Positions 23,750 to 33,460 of a stretch of DNA of 64,000 nucleotides are shown in pieces. The stretch is from the NCBI RefSeq assembly GCF_031877795.1, contig NC_133971.1, forward strand, positions 22,501 to 86,500, given 5' to 3'. Each line of letters opens with the position of its first letter. Within the stretch, counting starts at the first letter, position 1. The notes under the pieces were generated by a model. It worked only from the letters and a program-made list of their open reading frames with translations, ran no database searches and was not told where the DNA came from. Both the position numbers and the translations under genes were made by a program. This stretch comes from Strix aluco. Taxonomy: Eukaryota; Chordata; Aves; Strigiformes; Strigidae.

Positions 23750-24328
23750 CTTGGACAATGCTACTCAGTTTCGCTTCTCTCCGCTCTCCGCTGCTGACGG
23801 TGAGGAAACCCCAAACCGCCACAGGGACGCGGAGGTGGGAGCGGGGAGAGGAGAAGGAGGGGGGAGTGGGGGAAGAAGGAGGGGGATGAGGAACAGGAGG
23901 AGGAGGAGGAGGGAGCGGGCCGGGGCAGCAGGCAAGGCCACTCCCCACCCCGGCAGCCGCCACCGCGCTGTATCCGCGCTGCGCCAAGGACCGGACGGAG
24001 CGTCCGCCGCCACCGGCTCCGGGCGGAACCCGCGTCCCCGCACCGCGGTTCCGGGGGCAGCAGGGACCGGGAGGGTGGCTATGGGGCGCGAGAGGACTGT
24101 GCGGCTGCTGTGAGGAAGGAGACTGCTATGAGACGCGGGGTTGCCATAGGGCTGGTATGGGGCTCCTGTGGCGTTCCTGTGCGTTCCTATGGGGCTGCTA
24201 TGGGGCCGGGCATTGCTCTGGCGTTGCTATGGGGCAGGGAGCTCTGGGTGGGGCCTCAGGCGCCCGGACCCCCCCCCCGCACGTGACACACCACGTGACA
24301 CCCCCCTCCCCGTCCGGGCGTTCTCAAG
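23750..24328 (+). promoter_or_regulatory. EMC4: EMC4 CpG-island promoter with paired E-boxes
   Basis: CpG dinucleotides become very frequent from about 23,760 and stay so into the first intron of EMC4; there is no TATA box next to the start codon. Two CACGTG E-boxes lie at 24,280-24,285 and 24,292-24,297, inside a near-perfect 12-bp tandem (CACGTGACA twice), only about 30-50 bases before the ATG. A GGA-rich run (23,870-23,915) lies further upstream. E-boxes of this type are bound by USF and MiT/TFE factors in general; binding here is inferred. Confidence 0.7.
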
Positions 24329-25774
24329 ATGGCGGCGGCGGTTCGGGGACGGCGGTTCAAGTGGTCGCTGGAGCTGGCGGCGGCGCCGGGGGGGCGGTGA
24401 GACCCGGGGGGTTGGGGTGGGGGCGATTTTGTGGTTAAGGGGTCTCCCCGGCCTCACCTGCCCCTTTCTATTCCCCCCAGGCCCCGCGGAGCCGCCGAGG
24501 GCCGCGGGCCGCTGGGGTTCGCCGAGCGGCAGCTGGGGGAGGGCGGCGTCCACGAGAGCGACAAAATCCTCATGGAGAAGGTGGGCGGGGGGGACCCGGG
24601 GGGAGGGAGGGACACCCCCCGGGCGCCTGGGTCACCCATGGGGGGGATGGTCGCTGTCCCAGATGCCTGGGTCCCGTAGGAGAGTGGTGTGTTCCCGCCC
24701 CCGTCCCGGACGCTCGGGTCACCTCTTTCCCTGCAGCGCTGCTGGGACGTGGCACTGGCGCCGCTGAAGCAGATCCCCATGAACCTGTTCATCATGTACA
24801 TGGCCGGCAACACCATCTCCATCTTCCCTGCCATGATGGTCTGCATGATGGGCTGGCGCCCGCTGCAAGCCCTCATGTCCCTCTCCGCCAGTGAGTAGAA
24901 CCCCACACTACGGCCCCATGCAGGTGACAGCTCCCCAGGTGTCCCCCCGTGGCCATCCCCTGCCGCATGACAGTTGCCCCACGTACCTGCAGTGGTCCTG
25001 CATCTCTCCCTGCAACAATCGTTCCCACGTATCCCCCAACAGTTGTCCTTACAACAGCCTCTGCCACGCATGTCCTCCTGCAAGAGTTGCCCCCATGTCA
25101 GTCATCCCCACGCGTCCCCCAATAGTTGCCCCTATGACAGTCACCCCCACATCAGTTTCCCCACATGTCCCCAAACAGTTGCCCCTATGTCAGTTGTTCC
25201 TGTGCATCTGCCCGCAGCCACCCCCACATCACTCGCCCCCCTGCATCCTCCTACAGTCACCCCTATGACAGTCACCCCCATGTTGGTAGCTCCCACACAT
25301 CCCCAGTCACCCGGCAGGAACTCCCGTGCCATCCGCCCTGTGCCATCTGGCACCACTCTCCCCCATGGTGCTCCCCTGCCACTCCCCACCCACCCATCGG
25401 TACCCCTGGTCCTCCCCTGTGGTGCCAGGTGTGCGGCATGTGGGTGACAGTGACGGATCCCCCCATCTGTCCCTGTCCTCCCCACAGCACTGAAGGCGCT
25501 GGAGAGCTCAAGTCGGCGGGCACTGCAGGGGCTGGTGTTCCTGGTGGGCAATGGGCTGGGGCTGGCGCTGGCCCTCTACAAGTGCCAGGCCATGGGGCTG
25601 CTTCCCACCCGCCCCTCTGACTGGCTGGCCTTCGTTGCCCCCCCGCAGGTACACCCAGACACTGGGGTCCCCCCACCCCTGCTGCCCTGGACACCAGGGT
25701 CCTCCCACTCACCTGCTTCCTCTCTCTTCCTTCGGCAGCGGATGGAGTTCACTGGGGGGGGCCTGATCCTGTGA
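24329..25774 (+). CDS. EMC4: ER membrane protein complex subunit 4
   Basis: EMC4 is part of the ER membrane complex, the insertase for tail-anchored and multipass proteins. Five coding exons with GT/AG borders: 24,329-24,396, 24,481-24,580, 24,737-24,890, 25,488-25,648 and 25,739-25,774, giving 172 residues. The start fits [16 protein letters not shown], whose RGRRFKW matches the N-terminal motif of vertebrate EMC4. Exon 3 encodes [20 protein letters not shown], continuing [20 protein letters not shown], which covers the first membrane segment (about residues 71-95). Exon 4 encodes [20 protein letters not shown], the second segment (about 122-141), followed by [14 protein letters not shown]. 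Exon 5 ends [11 protein letters not shown]. The human protein, from memory, is 183 residues; the bird form is shorter and more Gly/Ala-rich in residues 17-45, the disordered cytosolic N-terminus. All splice sites are canonical and no defect is seen. Identification is by family recognition of the conserved core. Confidence 0.97.
24900..25350 (+). repeat. Minisatellite in EMC4 intron 3
   Basis: Repeats of a loose unit close to ACAGTTGCCCCTATGTCAGT then TGTCCCCACGTGTCCCCC fill most of the third intron (24,891-25,487). The repeat creates long chance frames on both strands. Confidence 0.7.
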
Positions 25775-25793
25775 CCCAATGTGCCCACCCACC

Positions 25794-25799
25794 AATAAA
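25794..25799 (+). terminator. EMC4: EMC4 polyadenylation signal
   Basis: AATAAA lies 20 bases after the stop codon, giving an extremely short 3' untranslated region, with GT-rich text (GGCTGGTGACATTATTTCTG) following as a plausible downstream element. Confidence 0.8.
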
Positions 25800-25904
25800 G
25801 GCGATGGCAGGCTGGTGACATTATTTCTGAGGGGAATTCCAAGGATTTGGGGGGCTCGGCCCAAGGAGGCACCAGGACGGGTTGGAGCGAAAAACTGGTG
25901 GCAT

Positions 25905-26760
25905 GTGCTGGGAGCATGGGGGCCTGTACTGGTAGTGCTGGGGGCCTGTACTGGTAGTGCTGGGGCCCATACTGGAAGCACTGGGAGTGCACTGGAGGAG
26001 CACAAGCCTGTACTGGGAGTGCTGGGAGTGCTCTGAGAGCCTTGGGGCCTGTACTGGAAGCCTTGGGAGCCACACTGGGAGTGCACTGGAGCTGCACTTG
26101 AAGCTACAGGTCCCATACTGGAAGCCTTAGAGCCTGTACTGGAAGCACTGGGAGTGCACTGGGAGCCTTAGGACCACACTGGGAGACCACTGAAGCTGAA
26201 CTCAGAGCCTCAGGGTCCATACTGGGAGCCTTAAGGTGCATTCTGGGACACTGGGAGTGCATGGGGAGCCTTGGGGCCCATACTGGGCTCATACTCGGAT
26301 AACTGCAGCCCAGACTGGCACTGTACTGGGAACACTGGGTCCATACTGGGAACACTGGGGCTCATATTCAGATCTTAGTTTAATGTAGGTCATGCTGGCA
26401 TCATACTGGGAGCACTGGAGTCCATACTGGGATCTGGCTCGCAGCTGTGGCTCAGGCTGCCATTGTACTGAGAGTGCAGGGCCCACCCTGGGAGTGTTGG
26501 GGTCATACTGGGATCCTACTTGAAGAGCTGTGACCCAAACTGGCATAGTACAGGTAGTGTTGGTGTTGTACTGGAAGCACTGGAGCCATAGTGGGTTCAT
26601 GTCTGACGATGTGGCTTAGGCTGGCACCTTACTGGGAGCATTGGTGCTATACTGGGTCATACTCTGAAAGCTGTGGCCCAGTCTGGCATTGTACTGGGAA
26701 TGCTGGGCCTATACTGGCGTGGTGATAGGTGAGCCTGGATGGCACGTTTGTGGTACTGGG
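25905..26760 (+). repeat. Minisatellite downstream of EMC4
   Basis: A short unit around TACTGGGAGCACTGGGG or CATACTGGGAGCCTTGGGGCC is repeated with a variable period of about 15-30 bases over some 850 bases. The antisense frames spell recurrent QYRPPALPVQ-like peptides, which are repeat products and not a gene. Confidence 0.85.
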
Positions 26761-27870
26761 ATGTAGTGGGCCATACTGGTGCCCTCAGAGGCCAGGGTTG
26801 TCCCTGTTGCCCACATCACTGGCCCCAGCCCCTGCGTCAGGAGCTCCAGGTCTGACCCACGACTGCCTCCCCACTGCCCCGCACTGCCCCACAGCTGTCC
26901 AAGTGCCCCATAACTGCCTCCCAGTTTACCCCTCCGTTGCTCCCACTGCCCCATAAGCATCCCCAGATTCCTCCCACTGCCCCATTTTTGCCTTTTTGCC
27001 TCAGTTTTCCCTGTGTTTGCCCCGTTTTCATCCTATTTTCATCCTATTTCTCAGTGTTGCCCCACTTTTTCCTGGTTTACCCCCGATTTTTCCCGGCTTT
27101 TGTCCCATTTGCCCTGTTTTGCGCTATTTCCCACGTGCCACATGGCCCTTCCTCCCCCCTCAGGCCCCACTCCCCCCTGTGGGTCACGCCCCCTCCCTCC
27201 CAGGCAGCCCCGCCCTGGGCGCAGCACCCGCATACTCCTGTGGGCACGCCCACCACCCCTCCCACCCCCTGTGGCCACGCCCCCTCCCCACCAGCCGTCC
27301 CCATTGGAGGTGCCACCCCCACTCCCTCCCCCCAACCCCGGACTCCAGGGCCCAGTCCCGCCCCCTTCCCGGCAGGCCCCACCCCTGGCACGCCCAACCC
27401 CTTAAAGGGTCCCGACCCACCGGGGAGGGGGAGATCTCAGTGGTCCCCAGGGCAGCGGCCGTGGCGAATGTGGCACTGAGGGAGGTGTAGAGCCCCCACA
27501 GGCCCCCACTGCCTCAGGGCCCAGTGCCCCCGGGGGCAGCCCCCGGGGGCAGCCCCCTGCCACACCCATCCATGGTGTCAGCAGGGGGTGCGGCAGGGGT
27601 GTCCATCTGTCAGTCCCCCATCAGGGGGCTGCCAGGGTCCCACTGCCCTCACCATGGCCAAGGCCATTGGTGCTGATGGTGGTCAGGGACATGGTCATCA
27701 CAGTCTGGAGGGGGCAGGTATGACCTCTGACTGCCCTGTGACCCCTGACCCCTCGTACCACGAAGTGTGGCAGTGGTGTGACCCCAGGCCTGACATGCAA
27801 CCCCCCCAGGGTCATTAGGCTGGTTCCATGCGAATGACACCAAATAAAGTCATAATGGCATCAGTTTTGA
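26761..27870. other. C-rich intergenic DNA; possible 3' end of a transcript
   Basis: The tract 26,860-27,420 is C-rich with TTTTCCC-type runs and no plausible gene. At 27,525-27,560 the palindromic unit CCCCCGGGGGCAG occurs twice. An AATAAA at 27,842-27,847 could end a plus-strand transcript. On the minus strand a splice-flanked frame at about 27,650-27,705 resembles a cation-chloride cotransporter fragment (see findings). Neither is firm. Confidence 0.35.
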
Positions 27871-27959
27871 CGGCTGAGGCAATGCATGTTTCTGTAATGT
27901 GTTATAAGTAATGGAAAGGTGTGACAGAGGTTGGTGCTTGTACAACTGTTGTGGCAGGC

Positions 27960-29129
27960 ATTTGTTTGCAGCAGTGGCTGGTGATACTCGTTTTCAACAC
28001 AAGTAATAGCTCTGTAAGTGATGGAAAGCTGCCACTGCCACCTCTTTGCTTGCTCAATTCATTTTGCTGACTCTTATTTTCTGTATTTGCCTGTTGTGTC
28101 TCCTGAGTGGTGTTACTTGCATTCTTGCGGAGCTATCCATCCATTCTTGTCACCTCTTGCACCTCTTTTGTTACAAAAATATTTGCTTTCTGCCATGCTT
28201 GTTTCCGGTGATGTACAGGCCCTTCCCCCACTCCTTCTTCTACTGGATTATGTGCAGGTGTGAATGTTTTCTCCCCTTCTCTGCTCCTCTCCACTATTTC
28301 CAATCTCTGTGTCAAGTACTGTGTCCCAACAGCCGTTGTAGTTGCCAGCTAACCCTGCCAGGTACTAGATCTCTCCTACCCATTTTAAACCTCTGCACTG
28401 CTGTCTCCTCCATATGTCGTCTTCATTTTACCTTGCAACTCTGAGTCACAGAAAACAGGTTGTAGTACAGCTGCTTCTCAGATGTACAATTTTTCTTTTT
28501 CCTTGGAAATCCCTCTGTCTATGAGTTGGAAGTTGTATATATTTTAAGTTTTAATGATAGGGTACAAGGAAGTTGTCTTATCTGGATTAGGCTCGGGTAA
28601 TAAGGTGGGGGTAGAAGGCCCATTGCCAAAATCAAAATCATCCTCCTCATTATCAGTTTTCAGAGTACATATCTTTTCAACGAGCTTGCTCTCTGAGAGG
28701 GGGCATGTATGTTCTTGCTCTACCTGTCCTAAAGCCAAGGTCTAAGATTCATTTCTAATTATCGCAGTAATTGGCTGTTAACATGGCTATGAGATTCAAA
28801 GGCAGCTGCTTGTGCTTCTGCAAAGCATCTTGTAACAGGTCTTGAGCTTCCTGCCTGGAAATCTTTAGTAAAGTGCCTGCAGCTGATAATGCCTCTGTGA
28901 GAAGTCCAGTGAAGGGCTTTCCATTGCCTTATAGAAATGAATTTTCTGCACTCCTGAAATTCTGCTCTCACTGTTTCCCAATCAAAACAATTTTCAGCCA
29001 CCCAGTTCCTGTCCCACCCAGGTGTTTTCCGTCCCTTACCCTCTTGCCATTTTTGCTGCTCTTCCACTGCCTCATCCTAAGCATCCATGGCCTGTATTTT
29101 ACAGAATCCCACTTCTGACACCAATTATT
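27960..29129 (-). mobile_element. ERVL-like internal relic with gag-like frames and tRNA-Leu primer site
   Basis: On the minus strand an 18-base primer-binding site reading TGGTGTCAGAAGTGGGAT (complement of 29,106-29,123) closely matches the 3' end complement of tRNA-Leu, the primer used by ERVL elements. It is followed within about 60 bases by a gag-like protein region (28,759-29,067: a Gln/Lys-rich start then VAENCFDWETVRAEFQECRK). Further acidic/Pro-rich frames lie at 28,544-28,738 and 28,133-28,315. The right end abuts a hairpin (29,129-29,205). It is clearly broken, with several breaks, and its pol region is absent. Old fossil. Confidence 0.55.
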
Positions 29130-29205
29130 GTCATGACCTAAGGGGTTACCCAGCCATTATGATCTTTACATACCCACAGACTGGGTAACTCTTTAGGTCG
29201 TGACA
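29129..29205. repeat. 25-bp inverted repeat (hairpin) at the ERV boundary
   Basis: TGTCATGACCTAAGGGGTTA at 29,129 onward pairs with the complement of the text ending TTTAGGTCGTGACA at 29,205. The arms are 25 bases with three mismatches and a 27-base loop. The left arm starts directly next to the ERVL primer site, so it includes the LTR end. The rest of that LTR may run to about 29,407 (GATCGTGGCA), but this is uncertain. Confidence 0.7.
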
Positions 29206-29499
29206 TTAATGTTCATGTGTTCTTTGCTCTCTTCTTTCCTGGCCTCTGATGGGAGCAGCAGAGCAGATTGGCAAGGAGGGAATGGACAGCTAAGCTGCCC
29301 TGCAAGAGCAACAGAAGGCGTGTCAGTGTGTTCAAGTGAATGTGAAGCCGTCATGGAATCAGTGCTTGTTCCTGTCACGATCCAGTAAGAGTGGAGATCG
29401 TGGCAGTTAGATTTCAGAAAGGGGAGGCAAATTAGCTAAGGGCCAGTTTACAATGATCTGGCCCATTGCTCTGTCTCACCTATCTCACTTTTGCCCAAT

Positions 29500-30440
29500 T
29501 CATTTTATTGTATTTGTCAAATTTGATCAATCTATCCCAAACTTCAAAAACAAATCAAATAGAATTAGGAAGACCTATACCCAATATCTGGTTAATGATG
29601 TTTAAGAGCATTTGACAAAAAAACCTTCTGCGCCAAAGTTCATTTTCATTATTTTGAAGTTTGTAGTAAAAGGCATGACTCTCAGAGATTATTTGTTTAA
29701 TTAAAATCTTTACCTGAACTACCAAAATAACACCGCTAGCAACTATTATAATTGTGCTAAATGCTACAGTTAATGTTAACAATCCAATTGGTCCTGCTAC
29801 CCATGTAAAACCATATGTTTGAATAAGTGCCTGGGTTATAGTGACACTATTCAAGTTAGAGTTAGATATATTGCATTTAAATCCTCTAAGGAGGACCACT
29901 AAACATTGGCTCTATTGTGTAAACCATGGTATAAATGATGCAGGCCTTGCTAACGACTATACCCTTGAAGAGGAGCTAAAAGACTGATAAAAAGGGAACA
30001 TCCTGCCCAGAAGGTGCTGAAAGTTGAGTAATTGCCAAAGAAGCAGAAGGTCAGCAAAAATCTATGGTAACTGGGGGAAAGGTAAAGGTGGCAGGGGGAG
30101 ATCATGACCACTGGCCAATTTAAGACCAAAAAGACTTGCCCCCCTGCCCATCTGTAAGGAGCACGCATGCTAACTTACATAGCAAGAGAGGCTAATTTAA
30201 GTATAACTAACCAATGAGGAACAAAGTGATAAGAAACTACCCAATGGTCATTAGAGTAAATGTGTATTCATTTAGTCCAAAGTGTATAAATACACTGAAC
30301 TTCTTTTTTGCAGGGTGCTAGCTTTGTGGAATTACCACCCAGCAACCATCTTTGTGTAAACATGGAATAAATATACCTCTGCTCTGTGTGTATATTGGTG
30401 TATTGTACACCGGGTAAACGATCACGCTTGTGGGACAACA
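29500..30440 (+). mobile_element. ERV fragment: internal flank plus LTR (29,916-30,440) (family B)
   Basis: The LTR starts TGTGTAAACCATGG and ends GTGGGACAACA. It has a textbook layout on the plus strand: TATA box GTATAAATAC near 30,285 and AATAAA near 30,367. The same family is seen at 21,329 (minus) and 39,448 (plus). The sequence to its left is shared with the 21,329 copy, so it is part of the element. This flank holds a 115-codon frame on the minus strand (29,555-29,899) with one strong hydrophobic segment, facing away from the LTR direction; I cannot assign it. Fossil, incomplete. Confidence 0.7.
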
Positions 30441-31840
30441 GTATCACAGAAATATAATGATGACATAAAGCCAATTTATGTAGTACATCTTAGCCCTTAT
30501 AGTGAGTACAAGAGTAAAGTATATCATTAAGCATATGGTCAAGCATCCTTGGGTGGGAAGGATTAATTGTGCCAGTGAATCCTTTCATCTGCCCCCAGCC
30601 AGGGCATAGTCTTAGAAAGACAGCATTACCTACATGCAGTCAATCAGTGTATTCAAAAATCAACATTTTGTCACTTAGCAGCTCTATTGCAATTTGCAAC
30701 CTGACAGCACTGTGGCGGTGGAGGTACAGACTGCTAATAGTGATCCTGTAGTATGGGGTTCAAATGGAGTAGTGCCTTTGTCACTACATGGCATTGGGCA
30801 ATGCTGCCAGAGCCTTTTACTGCATCTGGAGGGAGTGGCTGCCGACCTGCATGTCTCCAACAGCCACATGGTGAGTTGCCCTGCTTGCCAGCACCCACTG
30901 TGCATGGAGTTCTTTCAGTTGCCTGGCTCTGGGCAGGACAACTTCCTCATGGCAACAGGGCTTTGCCTTTGCAAGGCCCTGGAAGGGAAATGTTGGGGTC
31001 AGATGCTGACGTTTTCCTCTGGTTTGCCTCTTCCATGGCAAGAGAGATGGGGCAATGAAGCAGGCCCTTAGCACAAGGGGCTTTAGCAGGGAGATGGCCT
31101 GAGGGATGTCTGGTGCCTGCTCTTGGAGCCAGCGTGACTGTGTTAAGGTGGACATCACCAGGGGGAGAAACAGGCCCTCCTAAGAGAGATGCCAGAGCCA
31201 ATGTGGGAGGATGGGGCTGACCATCTGCTCTGCACCCATGCTTACCCGATCTCTGTGTGCTTCCTCAAAGGCCCTTCTGAACCGAATGAAGCTGAGGGCC
31301 TGAGGAATGCCATGGAGAAGAAAGCAAATGTGAATACCCCTGTGGGTATTTCACAGGGGCTCATGTCCTCTGCAAGTACTCACAATTCCCAGTAGCCCTC
31401 TGAAGCTCTGTATGAAAGGACCATGGACTGGATATGCAGGTGCATCAGACTGCATCAGGCTGCCTGAGCAGGCAGGTACATTGAAGCACAGGGTGTTGTC
31501 AGGAATCTAGGAGCAAACAATGTGAGTTCTGGAGAGAGAATTGGGGTGTCTAAAGGGATGCTGGAAAGACTGAGGCATGGGAGTGGACAAGCAGCTGAAC
31601 ATGATGGTTCTGCAGAGGCAGAACTAAAGGGAATGTAATTGCTGGCTGAATAAACAGATACATCCAAGGCACTGATTTTCATGACAGTGAGACAGGCATT
31701 GGAATAATAGCTCTGCTTTCCATATTATAATAGGTGTGTTTGTTTATTGGAGAGGATTTCAAATGCATAGAAGTTGGAGAAAATACTATACAGCAAGACT
31801 TTGGATTTAGTTTATTTAGCTGACAAAAAAATGAGCCTCT
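30441..31840. other. No gene recognised
   Basis: The stretch has ordinary composition. An open plus frame of 125 codons (30,694-31,071) has no recognisable domain, and no splice pattern supports it. No repeat family could be named. Confidence 0.45.
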
Positions 31841-31844
31841 TTAA

Positions 31845-32129
31845 AAGTAATAAGCGATAGGACAAGAGGTAATGGCCTCAAGTTGTGCCAAGAAAGGTTT
31901 AGACTAGATATTAGGAAGTATTTCTTTACAGAACGGGTTGTTAAGTGTTGGAATGGGCTGGCCAGGGAGTGAGTCCCCATCCCTGGAGGTGTTTAAGAGT
32001 AGGGTTGACATAGCACTTAGGGATATGGTGTAGTTGGGAACTGTCAGTGCTAGGTTAATGGTTGGACTAGATGATCTTCAAGGTCCTTTCCAACCTAGAT
32101 GATTCTGTGAGTCTGTGATTCTGTGATTA
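31845..32129 (+). mobile_element. CR1 LINE 3' end
   Basis: It begins at the AGTAATAAGCGATAGGACAA block and runs through AGGTTTAGACTAGATATTAG, then TTGGACTAGATGATCTTCAA, to the terminal GATTCTGTG octamers. It is about 285 bases and strongly 5'-truncated, as is usual for CR1. Confidence 0.93.
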
Positions 32130-32624
32130 CGTGGTACAGTTATTTGTGTAGCAAAAACCCGGGAGTTAGTAACAGGTCTTAAATGCAGAAGTACAAGAAC
32201 AGTTAATTGGTTGGAAGATGAAGTAATTGGTTTCACATTAGGGGCTAACTGTAAATACCATTGTATATGACAATGACTGTACCCTACAATGATTAACTAT
32301 CCATGCTTTTAAAGAGCACTTGGTTTCCACTGCAGGTAGTTCATGTTACAAACTATTACAACCATGTCAGTCTTTGTTAGTGTGATGTCAAGGCTGTGAA
32401 CAAATAGGCTGCATTGTATTTAACACTGATTTAGAGAGAAGTTGTGCTGCTTTTCACTGCTTACAGATCACAGAAGTTTTGCAGATGCACTTTTATAAAT
32501 TTTCCAGTCCAGTATTTTTATCTAAAACAAGGTGCATGCTAAGCACTCTTCTGTCCTAATTCTTAGTTCTAAGTGCTTCACAATTTTCTCATTACATTTC
32601 TAGTGTCTTTGACATGCTGCTAGG

Positions 32625-32728
32625 TCATAGAATCATAGAATGGTTTGGGTTGGAAGGGACCTTAAAGCTTATCTGGTTCCACCCCCCCCTGTCATGGGCA
32701 GGGACACCTTCCACTAGACTAGATGTTT
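32625..32728 (-). mobile_element. CR1 LINE 3' terminal fragment
   Basis: TCATAGAATCATAGAATGGT, then TTGGGTTGGAAGGGACCTTA, then CAGGGACACCTTCCACTAGA is the reverse complement of a CR1 3' end. It lies about 500 bases from a CR1 in the opposite orientation. Confidence 0.92.
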
Positions 32729-33117
32729 CTGTACACTGTGCTGCCTGTCTATAGCTGGTTATTTTCCAGTTGAGTGCTTGTTTTCCCTCACTAAATGCAG
32801 AGATGAATAATCTTCCCCAGCGTCATAACTATACTGACTGTCTGAACTCGTGTACCTGCAGCCACTGGAACACAGTTTTGGCAAATAGTATTTTTTCCAT
32901 TTCCTCAGTGATCTTCATTTCCAGTCTCAAGAGTCAGTTTGGAAGGCATCTTGATCAAATGAGTCACTGAAATCAGTTTGGCAGTTGAAGGGATAGGCTG
33001 CTCTCCTTCACAATTGTTTGGTGTGTAGCTGCCCATACAACCCATGGGAAGGAAGTCACAGCTTGTCGGTCAGATAACAGTTCTGTGTCATGGAGATGAC
33101 AGACCTCTGCTTCATTT

Positions 33118-33460
33118 TCACAGAACAGGATAATTCAGGCTGGAAGAGATCTCCAGAAGTCTACAGTCCACTCTCCTGCTCAAAGCAGGGTCAGCCAGAC
33201 TATGTTATTCAGGATTTTATCCAGTGTGGTCTGGAAAACCTATGAGGATGGGGACTGCCTAGCCTTCATGGACAACCTCTTCCACTGCTTGACTGTCCTC
33301 ATGTGGAAGAAATGTTTCCTTACATCCAGTCAAGATCTCTCTTTTCAATTTATGCTTGCTGTCTCTGATCCCCCTGCCATGCACCACTGTGAGAAGCCCA
33401 ATTTCATCTTCTTGATCACCTCCTTGTATTTACTAGAAGGCTGCTATTAGTCACTCCAAA
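33118..33460 (-). mobile_element. Old CR1 LINE fragment
   Basis: Reverse-complement CR1 phrases are recognisable but diverged: CAGGCTGGAAGAGATCTCCA, CAGCCAGACTATGTT, GGGACTGCCTAGCCTTCATGG, TGTTTCCTTACATCCAGTCA. The divergence suggests an older insertion than the copies at 31,845 and 35,310. Confidence 0.75.

Noticed and set aside
24168-24767. A 199-codon plus frame overlapping EMC4
   Set aside because: It is out of frame with the EMC4 exons and runs through promoter and introns; it is a GC shadow.
25576-26116. Long minus-strand frames with QYRPPALPVQ-type repeats
   Set aside because: They follow directly from the minisatellite downstream of EMC4 and have no start, splice or conservation support.
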